NCBI RefSeq assembly: GCF_035195345.1
Contig: NZ_CP136574.1
Location: 930,001-994,000 of the forward strand
Direction: 5' to 3'
Origin: Flavobacterium sp.
GTDB taxonomy: Bacteria; Bacteroidota; Bacteroidia; Flavobacteriales; Flavobacteriaceae
DNA: 64,000 bases
Shown here: positions 26,120 to 33,624 of the stretch, one piece after another
Position numbering within the stretch: position 1 is the stretch's first letter
Layout of the letters: every line of letters begins with the position of its first letter
Made by a program: the position numbers and the translations under genes
The notes under the pieces: model-generated
Seen by the model: only the letters and a program-made list of their open reading frames with translations
Told to the model about the DNA's origin: nothing
The model's database searches: none

Positions 26120-26410
26120 ATGAACGGATTATCTGAATTAATTGATTCTCTCGAAGTTAAATTTTTCAAGCTCAATCAAAAAGTGACACAACTTGAAAAG
26201 AAAAACCAAGAGTTGCAGGCTGAATTGTTGCTTTCTAAGAAAAATCAACAAACGCAATCAAGCGAAATGGACGCTTTGAAGAACCAATTGGATACTCTAA
26301 AAATGGTAAATTCATTACTAGGCAGTGAAGAAAATAAAAGAGAAACAAAACTCAAAATAAATTCATTAATCAGAGAAATTGATTATTGCATAGCCCAACT
26401 TTCAGATTAG
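26120..26410 (+). CDS. Coiled-coil protein, ZapB-like
   Basis: A 96-residue protein that is almost entirely coiled coil, with heptads through LEVKFFKLNQKVTQLEKKNQ (part) and a Gln-rich middle. By size, structure and position directly before zapA (7 bp) it is a candidate for a divisome coiled-coil partner of ZapA, similar in form to ZapB. Sequence similarity to ZapB is not claimed. Expressed from the promoter at 26061-26091. Confidence 0.65.
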   Translation: MNGLSELIDSLEVKFFKLNQKVTQLEKKNQELQAELLLSKKNQQTQSSEMDALKNQLDTLKMVNSLLGSEENKRETKLKINSLIREIDYCIAQLSD

Positions 26411-26417
26411 AAAGCAA

Positions 26418-26711
26418 ATGAGTGAAAAACTGAAAATTAAAATATCAATAGCAGACCGAGTGTACCCTTTAACCGTGGAACCCTCACAAGAAGAAGGACT
26501 AAGAAGTGCTTCCAAAAAAATAGATGCTATGATTAAACAGTTTGAACAAAGCTATGCCGTGAGAGACAAACAAGATGTTTTAGCTATGTGTGCCTTGCAA
26601 TTTGCCGCACAAGTAGAACAAAAACAAATTACGAGTACTCAAGATAATGAAAGCAACTTTACCCGATTGAAAAATTTGGATAAAAAATTGAGTGAGTTAC
26701 TCTCAAAATAA
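26418..26711 (+). CDS. zapA: Cell division protein ZapA
   Basis: ZapA bundles FtsZ filaments at the division ring. The 97-residue protein begins with the ZapA strand-helix pattern, KLKIKISIADRVYPLTV, then LRSASKKIDAMIKQF, then a C-terminal coiled coil with LAMCALQFAAQVEQ. It lies 7 bp after the coiled-coil gene and just before a 6S-type RNA, then rny. The zapA-ssrS adjacency is also seen in Proteobacteria. Confidence 0.9.
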   Translation: MSEKLKIKISIADRVYPLTVEPSQEEGLRSASKKIDAMIKQFEQSYAVRDKQDVLAMCALQFAAQVEQKQITSTQDNESNFTRLKNLDKKLSELLSK

Positions 26712-26740
26712 ATACGTTCTTACAATAAAACAAAGATACT

Positions 26741-26897
26741 GCCTACATTAGTATATATTTGATAAACTCAACACTAACAAATTAAACGAGTGAATCTTTG
26801 CAACTATAACAGGCCCTTTAGTGGGAAGTTTGAACTGCAGGTTAGCTCAAATCTTGTATAACAGAGTTTATACAAACACCTAATGTAGGCTTTTTTT
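26741..26897 (+). ncRNA. ssrS: 6S RNA (SsrS, 6S-Flavo type)
   Basis: 6S RNA binds RNA polymerase holoenzyme by mimicking an open promoter. Here GCCTACATTAG (26741-26751) pairs perfectly with CTAATGTAGGC (26880-26890) to close a structure of about 150 nt. Seven T follow as a terminator. Inside are further arms, such as GTATAACAGAGTTTATAC (26863-26880 region) near the 3' side. The position between zapA and rny is, from memory, that of the Rfam 6S-Flavo family. The 5' end could lie a few bases earlier and may arise by processing of the zapA transcript. Decisive check: covariance-model search with the 6S-Flavo model. Confidence 0.8.
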
Positions 26898-26919
26898 ATA
26901 TAATTTTTTAACACAAATA

Positions 26920-28482
26920 ATGGATATACTAAGCATAATAATTGGAATTTTTGTCGGGATTGCAGGTGGTTTTGGAATTGCTAAATTTTTAGAAAAAAGC
27001 AATGTTTCAAACTTAATTAAAAACGCAAAAAAAGAAGCTGGTTCTATTTTAAAAGACGCTAAAGTTGAGGCTGAAGCTACAAAAAAAGAGAAAATTCTTC
27101 AAGCTAAAGAAAAATTCTTAGAACTTAAAGCAGAGCATGAACAAGTCATTTTAGCTAGAGATAAAAAAACAGCTGAAGCTGAAAAAAGAACTAGAGATAA
27201 AGAATCTCAAATTTCTAATGAGTTAGCAAAAGCTAAAAAAGTTAACGATGAAGCCGAAGCTAAAATCAACGAATACTCTTCAAAAATTGAGCTTTTAGAG
27301 AAAAAACAACAAGAAATTGACAGACTTCACAAAAGTCAGGTGGAGCAATTAGAAGTTATTTCTGGTTTATCAGCTGAAGAAGCTAAAGAACAATTAGTAG
27401 AAAGCTTAAAAGCTGAAGCTAAAACCAATGCTATGTCATTCATCCAAGACACCGTGGAAGAAGCAAAAATGACAGCTCATCAAGAAGCTAAGAAAATCAT
27501 TATTAGTACTATTCAACGTGTAGGAACAGAAGAAGCTGTAGAAAACTGTGTTTCTGTATTTAACATTGAATCTGACGATGTAAAAGGTAGAATTATTGGT
27601 CGTGAAGGTCGTAACATTAGAGCTTTAGAAGCTGCAACAGGAGTTGAAATCATTGTAGATGACACACCAGAAGCAATTATCTTATCTTGTTTTGATCCAG
27701 TACGAAGAGAAATTGCTCGTTTAGCGTTACACAAATTAGTAACAGACGGACGTATTCACCCAGCACGTATTGAAGAAGTAGTAGCTAAAACAGCGAAACA
27801 AATTGACGAAGAAATTATTGAAACCGGAAAACGTACGGTAATTGATTTAGGAATCCATGGATTACACCCTGAATTAATTAAAGTAGTGGGTAGAATGAAA
27901 TACCGTTCATCTTACGGACAAAACTTGTTACAACACTCAAGAGAAGTAGCTAAGTTGTGTGGTATTATGGCAGCTGAATTAGGATTAAACGTTAAATTAG
28001 CTAAAAGAGCTGGTTTATTACACGATATAGGAAAAGTACCAGATACCGAAAGTGAATTACCTCACGCAATTTTAGGTATGCAATGGGCTGAGAAATATGG
28101 TGAAAAAGAAGAAGTTTGTAACGCAATTGGAGCGCACCACGACGAAATTGAAATGAAATCATTGATTTCTCCAATTATCCAAGTGTGTGATGCTATTTCA
28201 GGAGCGCGTCCAGGAGCAAGAAGACAAGTTTTAGACTCTTACATCCAACGTTTAAAAGATTTAGAAGATATCGCTTTCGGATTCAGTGGCGTTAAAAATG
28301 CTTATGCTATTCAAGCAGGTAGAGAATTACGTGTAATTGTAGAAAGTGAAAAAGTATCAGACGATGCAGCGGTAAATTTATCATTTGATATTTCTCAAAA
28401 AATTCAAACTGAAATGACTTATCCTGGTCAAGTGAAAATTACAGTTATTCGCGAAACAAGAGCTGTGAATATTGCTAAATAA
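26920..28482 (+). CDS. rny: Ribonuclease Y
   Basis: RNase Y is a membrane-anchored endoribonuclease that starts mRNA decay. The 520-residue protein has an N-terminal membrane helix (about 3-20), a long coiled coil (about 30-200), a KH RNA-binding domain with IIGREGRNIRALE (about 225) and an HD domain with LLHDIGK (catalytic His-Asp near 368). The length equals that of B. subtilis RNase Y. A short gap after the 6S RNA (22 bp) suggests that its transcript starts close to or within the 6S region. A bidirectional terminator follows. Confidence 0.96.
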   Translation: MDILSIIIGIFVGIAGGFGIAKFLEKSNVSNLIKNAKKEAGSILKDAKVEAEATKKEKILQAKEKFLELKAEHEQVILARDKKTAEAEKRTRDKESQISNELAKAKKVNDEAEAKINEYSSKIELLEKKQQEIDRLHKSQVEQLEVISGLSAEEAKEQLVESLKAEAKTNAMSFIQDTVEEAKMTAHQEAKKIIISTIQRVGTEEAVENCVSVFNIESDDVKGRIIGREGRNIRALEAATGVEIIVDDTPEAIILSCFDPVRREIARLALHKLVTDGRIHPARIEEVVAKTAKQIDEEIIETGKRTVIDLGIHGLHPELIKVVGRMKYRSSYGQNLLQHSREVAKLCGIMAAELGLNVKLAKRAGLLHDIGKVPDTESELPHAILGMQWAEKYGEKEEVCNAIGAHHDEIEMKSLISPIIQVCDAISGARPGARRQVLDSYIQRLKDLEDIAFGFSGVKNAYAIQAGRELRVIVESEKVSDDAAVNLSFDISQKIQTEMTYPGQVKITVIRETRAVNIAK

Positions 28483-28488
28483 TATTTT

Positions 28489-28515
28489 AGTTAACAGTCG
28501 CAGTCGCAGTTGACA
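28489..28515. repeat. CAGT-type intergenic repeat after rny
   Basis: Contains CAGTCGCAGTCGCAGT directly after the rny stop. An inverted relative (GACTGAAAACTGAGACTG, 28573-28590) follows the xerD stop on the other strand, with the terminator between them. A third relative forms the hairpin at 37269-37310. Confidence 0.6.
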
Positions 28516-28520
28516 GATAA

Positions 28521-28556
28521 AAAAAAGATGTTTCAAAATTGAAACATCTTTTTTTT
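28521..28556. terminator. Bidirectional terminator between rny and xerD
   Basis: GATGTTTC (28527-28534) and GAAACATC (28541-28548) with A- and T-runs on both sides. Confidence 0.92.
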
Positions 28557-28595
28557 GCACGTTATAGTACTGTGACTGAAAACTGAGACTGCCAA

Positions 28596-29495
28596 CTATT
28601 TACGTGGATGATAATTATTCAAAACTTCCGAAAGAAATTTTCGATCTAAATGCATATACACTTCAGTAGTTGTAATGGATTCATGACCAAGCATTAATTG
28701 TATCGAACGTAAATCGGCACCGTTTTCTAATAAATGGGTTGCAAACGAATGTCGAAAAGTGTGTGGACTAATTGTTTTATTCAAATTGATTTTTAGCGCT
28801 AAATCTTTGATGATTGTAAAAATCATGGCCCGAGTTAGCTGTTTTCCTCTTCTGTTTAAAAACAAGGTGTCCTCATGCCCTTTTTGTACCGCATAATGCA
28901 CTCGAATCAAATTAACATATGAAGTAATGTATTTAATAGTAGAGCCTCCTACAGGAACAAAACGCTGTTTATTTCCCTTTCCTGTGATTTTTATAAAACC
29001 TTCTTCAAAAAACAAATCAGATATTTTTAAACCCACCAACTCCGAAACACGCAAACCACAGCTGTACAAAGTTTCTAGCATGGCTCTATTGCGTTCTCCT
29101 TCTGGAGTAGATAAATCGATTGCTGAGATTAATGCATCAATTTCTTCCGTTGCTAAGGTATCGGGTAATTTGCGTCCGGTTTTTGGTACTTCAATTAACT
29201 CTAGCGGAGTATCTTTTCGGTAATCTTCAAAAACTAAGTAATTAAAAAAACTTTTTAATCCTGAAATTACTCGCGACTGACTGCGCGCATTTACTTTTGA
29301 GGCAATCTCATAAATGAATTGCTGTACAATTTCTTCTGAAATAGTAATTGGCGAAATCTTGATATCATGTTGATTTAAAAACAACACTAACTTTTCAATA
29401 TCAAACGTGTAATTTTCAATGGTGTTTTTAGAAAGACCACGTTCTAACCTAAGGTAATTTTGATATTCTTTAATATAGGATTGCCAAGTACTCAT
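28596..29495 (-). CDS. xerD: Tyrosine recombinase XerD
   Basis: XerD, with or without XerC, resolves chromosome dimers at dif near the division septum. The 299-residue protein has an N-terminal SAM-like domain (about 5-90) and a catalytic domain with all active residues: Arg in LYSCGLRVSEL, His-x-x-Arg in HTFRHSFATH, His in LGHESI and Tyr in TEVYMH. The spacing and the short length match chromosomal XerD rather than phage integrases. The gene ends near the rny terminator and is 26 bp from a hypothetical gene. Confidence 0.94.
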   Translation of the reverse strand: MSTWQSYIKEYQNYLRLERGLSKNTIENYTFDIEKLVLFLNQHDIKISPITISEEIVQQFIYEIASKVNARSQSRVISGLKSFFNYLVFEDYRKDTPLELIEVPKTGRKLPDTLATEEIDALISAIDLSTPEGERNRAMLETLYSCGLRVSELVGLKISDLFFEEGFIKITGKGNKQRFVPVGGSTIKYITSYVNLIRVHYAVQKGHEDTLFLNRRGKQLTRAMIFTIIKDLALKINLNKTISPHTFRHSFATHLLENGADLRSIQLMLGHESITTTEVYMHLDRKFLSEVLNNYHPRK

Positions 29496-29521
29496 GCTTC
29501 AAATATAAGCAAGAATCAGTA

Positions 29522-30415
29522 TTAATTAGAAGGTTTCTTAATAATTGTAATACTTGCACTTTCATTTTTCTTAAAAGAAGATAATAAATCAAAGGTTCTA
29601 TTTTCATCAACTAAAATTATCTTAGCTGAATTGGTTGGTATTGTACCTTCATTAATTGCTTTAATTTTAAAAACATTATTAATAGTAAGATCAATAGGAA
29701 TAGATAGTAACTTTTTTTCTAATTTAATTTTATAATTATCCAAAATCAAAACATCATTATGATATAAATTAATAATATCACCATCATCTTGACCTGCGTC
29801 AAAAATTTCAATTATAACTTTTTTAGAATTCCAAAATATGTTTAAATTTTGATCTTTCAACAATTTATTAATTTTCAAACTATCTAAAATTTTGATAGGA
29901 TTAACTTTCTGTTTTGTAGCTGCATCAACTCTTTTAGATTTTTGAATTTTCTTATTTACTTTATTAGCAAAATTATATATCTTATTACTTCCTACTAATG
30001 TAACCGTTCCATCAATACATTTTGTTTTATTCTTATAAAGACCTTTAAAAGCTCCTTCAACTTTACTGGTATTATCAACTAATTTAACTTTTCCTGAAAA
30101 ATTAACAAAACAAAATGAACTTTGAGCATATTTAGATTTCGTGTATAAAATTTCTTTTTCTTGAAAAGTAAACAACTTTGTTTTTCTATCATATGTTCCT
30201 TCAATTGTGTTTTTTGTTTCGTGAGCACCGTCTAAGTCTGTAACTGAAAAACCTAAAATTTTACCTTTATTTTCTTCAAAAACCAATCGATATGTGATAA
30301 TTGTTTTATCATTTCCATTTAACTTTATGGCTCCAAAAAACTCATAATTTACCTGCCCTAAACAAGTTATACTTACCAAAAAAGGAAACATGATATGAAG
30401 CAGGTTTTTTTTCAT
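29522..30415 (-). CDS. Secreted protein, function unknown
   Basis: A 297-residue protein with a signal peptide (MKKNLLHIMFPFLVSITCLG). The N-terminal half has alternating strands (VNYEFFGAIKLNG and ITYRLVFEE), and the C-terminal 100 residues contain DDGDIINLYHNDVLILDNY, a pattern common in exported Bacteroidota proteins of unknown function. No catalytic motif is seen. It is divergent from the TM2 gene, and a -7 box for it (TAGATTTG, 30451-30444) overlaps the TM2 promoter region. Confidence 0.7.
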   Translation of the reverse strand: MKKNLLHIMFPFLVSITCLGQVNYEFFGAIKLNGNDKTIITYRLVFEENKGKILGFSVTDLDGAHETKNTIEGTYDRKTKLFTFQEKEILYTKSKYAQSSFCFVNFSGKVKLVDNTSKVEGAFKGLYKNKTKCIDGTVTLVGSNKIYNFANKVNKKIQKSKRVDAATKQKVNPIKILDSLKINKLLKDQNLNIFWNSKKVIIEIFDAGQDDGDIINLYHNDVLILDNYKIKLEKKLLSIPIDLTINNVFKIKAINEGTIPTNSAKIILVDENRTFDLLSSFKKNESASITIIKKPSN

Positions 30416-30433
30416 TTTTTATGTATTTTTTTT

Positions 30434-30451
30434 TATTTTTGTGCAAATCTA
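30434..30451. promoter_or_regulatory. Opposed -7 elements between 29522 gene and TM2 gene
   Basis: TATTTTTG on the plus strand (30434-30441) and TAGATTTG on the minus strand (30451-30444) lie 2 bp apart and face each other. Their transcripts would overlap, so the two promoters may compete. Neither has a clear -33 TTG. Confidence 0.45.
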
Positions 30452-30462
30452 AAACATATTTT

Positions 30463-30822
30463 ATGAAAATTAAATTATTTTTATCAGCTTTAATGCTAAC
30501 ATTTGGTGCTTTAACAATTTCTTACGCATCATTTCCTGTAGAAAAAACAACTACAAACAATGTAACTGTTGTTGAAAACCAAGAAGATGAATTATCTTCT
30601 CCAGCTACTGCTGATTCTGGTAAAAGCCAAGTAACTGCTCTTATTTTAGTTGCATTGATTGGTGGATTAGGAATACACAGATTCTACTTAGGGTACACTT
30701 GGCAAGGAATTGTTCAATTACTTACTTTAGGTGGTTGTGGTATTTGGGCATTAATTGATTTAATCAGAATTATCACTGGTGATTTACAACCTAAAAATGG
30801 TTCGTATTCAAAAACTCTTTAA
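30463..30822 (+). CDS. TM2 domain membrane protein
   Basis: A 119-residue protein with an N-terminal signal or membrane helix (about 3-22), a low-complexity acidic spacer, and then a TM2 domain. In the TM2 domain, LIGGLGIHRFYLG carries the conserved Gly-x-His-x-Phe-Tyr-x-Gly, followed by LLTLGGCGIWALIDL. TM2 function is unknown. The ATG at 30463 is chosen because it begins the signal helix; an upstream ATG at 30421 lies before the -7 box. The DUF2752 gene follows 7 bp later, a pairing seen often in Bacteroidota. Confidence 0.88.
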   Translation: MKIKLFLSALMLTFGALTISYASFPVEKTTTNNVTVVENQEDELSSPATADSGKSQVTALILVALIGGLGIHRFYLGYTWQGIVQLLTLGGCGIWALIDLIRIITGDLQPKNGSYSKTL

Positions 30823-30829
30823 TTTTCTA

Positions 30830-31159
30830 ATGATTCGTAAATTTATTTTTTACAGTATTCATCTTTCAACAATAGTTGCTCCATTTATATTATTCTTTTT
30901 ACCAGCAGATTTTTTTGACAAAGGTGAGAGCATTTGTCTTTCAGTAAAATTAGCAGGTATTGAATGTTATGCATGTGGATTAACTAAAGCTACTATGCAC
31001 TTTATTCATTTTGAATTTGAGCAAGCTTGGAATTTTAACAAATTATCTTTTATTGTTGTACCGATGTTATTTCCCCTTTGGGTTAAATCAATTTACGATA
31101 TTCAGGGTAAAAGGTTACCCGGTAAATTAGGAAATTTAATGTATGAAAAAGGAGCTTAA
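30830..31159 (+). CDS. DUF2752 membrane protein
   Basis: A 109-residue protein with helices at about 8-25 and 70-88 and the DUF2752 signature ECYACGLTKATMHF (Cys-x-x-Cys-Gly-Leu-Thr). This family of unknown function is commonly encoded next to TM2 proteins. The ATG at 30830 is chosen over the in-frame ATG at 30779, which would overlap the TM2 gene by 44 bp. The terminator at 31146-31173 overlaps the stop codon. Confidence 0.85.
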   Translation: MIRKFIFYSIHLSTIVAPFILFFLPADFFDKGESICLSVKLAGIECYACGLTKATMHFIHFEFEQAWNFNKLSFIVVPMLFPLWVKSIYDIQGKRLPGKLGNLMYEKGA

Positions 31160-31173
31160 TGCTCCTTTTTTTA
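31146..31173 (+). terminator. Terminator of the TM2-DUF2752 operon
   Basis: AAAGGAGC (31148-31155) and GCTCCTTT (31161-31168) with a run of T after it. The stop codon lies in the loop. Confidence 0.9.
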
Positions 31174-31450
31174 TTAATAAATCAAACCGAAATAAAATAA
31201 ATAATTAAAATTTTATTTCCTCAATGCCAGATTGACTTACTTCCATGTTAGTGACATAGTAAAAATAATATTTGAAAACTGATAATTCATTGTTGTTTCC
31301 AAACAAAACTAATTAATTTAAGCATCACTTTTGCATCTATTTACTCTACTAAAAGTGACTAACTTATATAATTTAAGTATGCTAAAAAGTAAAACATTTT
31401 ATTATAAAGGTAATATGCTCGAAGATTAGCCTTAACTTGTTTTTAAAACA
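31174..31450. other. Non-coding AT-rich gap
   Basis: Between the DUF2752 terminator and the terminator of the next minus-strand gene I see no gene, RNA structure or repeat. Confidence 0.5.
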
Positions 31451-31478
31451 AAAAAAAATCCCGCCAAAGCGGGATTTT
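31451..31478 (-). terminator. Terminator of the 31500 barrel gene
   Basis: AAAATCCCGC and GCGGGATTTT around a 4-nt loop, with a T-run on the minus strand. It lies 22 bp after the stop. Confidence 0.92.
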
Positions 31479-31499
31479 CATTATTGTAATAATTACAAA

Positions 31500-32108
31500 T
31501 TAGAATTTGTAAGTTAAACCAAATTGTGCAGTAGTAAAGAAGTTATTGAAAACATTTACATTTGCATTGAATTCAGATTCGTTCTTAGCACCATCCCATT
31601 TTTGAGAAGAGTAAGATAAAACATCTGTTAAAGCGAAGTTGATAGCAAAACTATCAGAAACGAAATAATTCATTCCTAAACCTGCACCAAATCCAAAACC
31701 AGAATATTTAGCATCACCTAAACCAGCTTTTCCTGATTCCATTCCTAAACCAGCTTCAGCATAAGTTTTGAATCTTTTTCCTAAGTCTAAGAAATAATAA
31801 CGTCCAAAAACACCTGCATTGAAATTAGAATTTTTGTCAGTTTCAGTTCCAGCTGTTTCTTCTTTGTCAGAACCAATTCCTAACTCAACTCCAACTGCAA
31901 ATTTATCAGTTAAAAAATAACCAACTTTAGGGTTGAATTGAAAATTGTTTGTTTTTACTTCAGTGTTTTTGTCATTTGTAGAACCAAAAGCTAAGTTACC
32001 TTCTACAATAACATCACTTTTAGCAAAACCAAAACCTTTTTCTTCTTCTTGTGCGTTAGCAAAACCGAAAGCCAATAATGCTACTGCAGATAATAAAACT
32101 TTTTTCAT
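31500..32108 (-). CDS. Outer-membrane beta-barrel protein (OmpW/OprF-barrel type)
   Basis: A 202-residue protein with a signal peptide (MKKVLLSAVALLAFGFANAQ) and about eight amphipathic strands such as FQFNPKVGYFLTDKFAVGVE (20 residues). It ends in QFGLTYKF with the terminal Phe needed for barrel insertion. Glycine-rich turns (GFGFGAGLGMNYF) are typical of the family. Likely a small porin-like or structural barrel, substrate unknown. It is transcribed alone, with TAAATTTG (32144-32137) upstream and a strong terminator downstream, which suggests high expression. Confidence 0.88.
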   Translation of the reverse strand: MKKVLLSAVALLAFGFANAQEEEKGFGFAKSDVIVEGNLAFGSTNDKNTEVKTNNFQFNPKVGYFLTDKFAVGVELGIGSDKEETAGTETDKNSNFNAGVFGRYYFLDLGKRFKTYAEAGLGMESGKAGLGDAKYSGFGFGAGLGMNYFVSDSFAINFALTDVLSYSSQKWDGAKNESEFNANVNVFNNFFTTAQFGLTYKF

Positions 32109-32136
32109 GTTTAGTTTAAATTTAAAGTTAATAGGG

Positions 32137-32144
32137 CAAATTTA
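32137..32144 (-). promoter_or_regulatory. -7 element of the 31500 barrel gene
   Basis: TAAATTTG on the minus strand, 29 bp before the start codon; the -33 element is not at the ideal distance. Confidence 0.5.
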
Positions 32145-32487
32145 TAGCATTTTTTCATACAAAATAACATGTTTAGTTATGTTATTAACAATTTTATTAA
32201 CAACAAAAACAAACACTATTCATAATCAAACACTTAAGATACAAAAAAACTAAAAATTTAATTTTTTTTTAATAAAAAATACTAACGAAAATAAAATAAA
32301 AAAAATATTAAGTAACTGAATATCAATTATTTCCTAAAAACGATAAAAAATGCATTTTATCGATAAAAATACTTAAAAGCGCTAAAAAGCGTTATTGTTG
32401 TAGGTCTTTTAGTAGAAAAGATAAAAAATAGAGAACATTTATACGAATTAGTACCGATTTGAATTTTTAACAAAAAAACACAAACAG
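32145..32487. other. AT-rich gap between two barrel genes
   Basis: No gene seen. Contains long A/T runs and one inverted repeat, CGATAAAA-6 nt-TTTTATCG (32341-32362), followed by AGCGCT...AGCG. These may be operator or protein-binding sites for either divergent barrel gene. Confidence 0.45.
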
Positions 32488-33042
32488 ATGAAAAAAACAA
32501 TCGCAACATTGATTTTACTGGTTCTAGGAACGGGTATATCGCAAGCACAATTACTAGAATTTGGAGTAAAAGGAGGGGTTAATTTTGCTAATTACACTGG
32601 AGGTGACGTTTCGGGGGTGGATTTTAAAACCATTACAAGCTACCATGCTGGAATGGTTATGGAATTAAAAGTATTTGAAAACTTTGCCATACAACCCGAA
32701 CTTTTATATTCTACCCAAGGTGCCGAATTAGAAGGTTTAGGCGACCAATTTAAAAACAAGTTAGGCTACTTATCAATACCTGTACTTGCTAAGTTTTATT
32801 TAACTTCTAACGAATTAAGTTTAGAACTAGGACCACAAGCTTCTTTTTTAGTAAGTGAACGCAATGAAGTAGATGCGAACGACACCAACTCTTTTGAATT
32901 TGGAATTGCAGGTGGATTAAGTTATAAAATAACCAAAAGTATATTTGTATCTGGACGCTATGTAGCAGGTTTAACAGAAGCTAAAAAAGATGCCGATGTA
33001 AAAAACTCGTTAATTCAGTTTTCTGTAGGCTATATGTTTTAA
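32488..33042 (+). CDS. Outer-membrane beta-barrel protein (porin family)
   Basis: A 184-residue protein with a signal peptide (MKKTIATLILLVLGTGISQA). The barrel starts LEFGVKGGVNFANY, matching the PorT-like/beta-barrel family common in Bacteroidota. The strands include FAIQPELLYSTQG and ELSLELGPQASFLVS. It ends IQFSVGYMF with the C-terminal Phe. The function is unspecified, probably a small outer-membrane barrel. It is divergent from the barrel gene at 31500 and followed by the terminator at 33101-33130. Confidence 0.88.
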   Translation: MKKTIATLILLVLGTGISQAQLLEFGVKGGVNFANYTGGDVSGVDFKTITSYHAGMVMELKVFENFAIQPELLYSTQGAELEGLGDQFKNKLGYLSIPVLAKFYLTSNELSLELGPQASFLVSERNEVDANDTNSFEFGIAGGLSYKITKSIFVSGRYVAGLTEAKKDADVKNSLIQFSVGYMF

Positions 33043-33100
33043 CTAATTGCCAAAATATACTTTATAGTATAGGAGCAATTAAAAATCACAATATTTTATT

Positions 33101-33130
33101 AAAACCATTCTTAAAAGGAATGGTTTTTTT
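33101..33130 (+). terminator. Terminator after the 32488 barrel gene
   Basis: AAACCATTC and GAATGGTTT around a 7-nt loop, followed by T. It lies 58 bp after the stop. Confidence 0.85.
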
Positions 33131-33151
33131 ATTTTTACAAAAACAATCGTC

Positions 33152-33565
33152 ATGAAGATCATCATTATAAACGGTCCAAACCTTAACTTATTAGGCAAAC
33201 GTGAACCCGAAGTTTATGGAAATGAAACCTTTGAATCTTATTTTAAAAAGTTACAAATTCAGTTTCCTAATGCTACACTAGAATATTTTCAAAGTAATAT
33301 AGAAGGAGAAATTATTTCTAAACTTCAAGAGACCGGATTTTCGTATGATGGTATTGTTTTAAACGCTGGTGCTTATACGCATACTTCTATAGGAATTGGC
33401 GATGCCGTAAAAGCAATTACTACACCTGTGGTAGAAGTGCATATTTCCAATACATTCGCAAGAGAATCTTTTCGTCATCAATCGTATATTTCACCCAATG
33501 CAAAAGGTATTATTATTGGCTTTGGATTGGAGAGTTATGAGTTAGCTATAAAATCTTTCATATAA
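33152..33565 (+). CDS. aroQ: 3-dehydroquinate dehydratase, type II
   Basis: AroQ dehydrates 3-dehydroquinate in the shikimate pathway to aromatic amino acids, as a cytoplasmic dodecamer. The 137-residue protein starts with MKIIIINGPNLNLLGKREPE and has the active-site residues Asn12, Arg17 and Tyr22. The catalytic His and substrate-binding residues follow in VEVHISNTFARESFRH. Length is typical. The 3' neighbour, a DUF5686 gene, starts 59 bp later. Confidence 0.96.
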   Translation: MKIIIINGPNLNLLGKREPEVYGNETFESYFKKLQIQFPNATLEYFQSNIEGEIISKLQETGFSYDGIVLNAGAYTHTSIGIGDAVKAITTPVVEVHISNTFARESFRHQSYISPNAKGIIIGFGLESYELAIKSFI

Positions 33566-33624
33566 TACAACCATTCTTTATAAATAAACGTCTATTAAAA
33601 CATATTCCATACAAACCAAACCAA

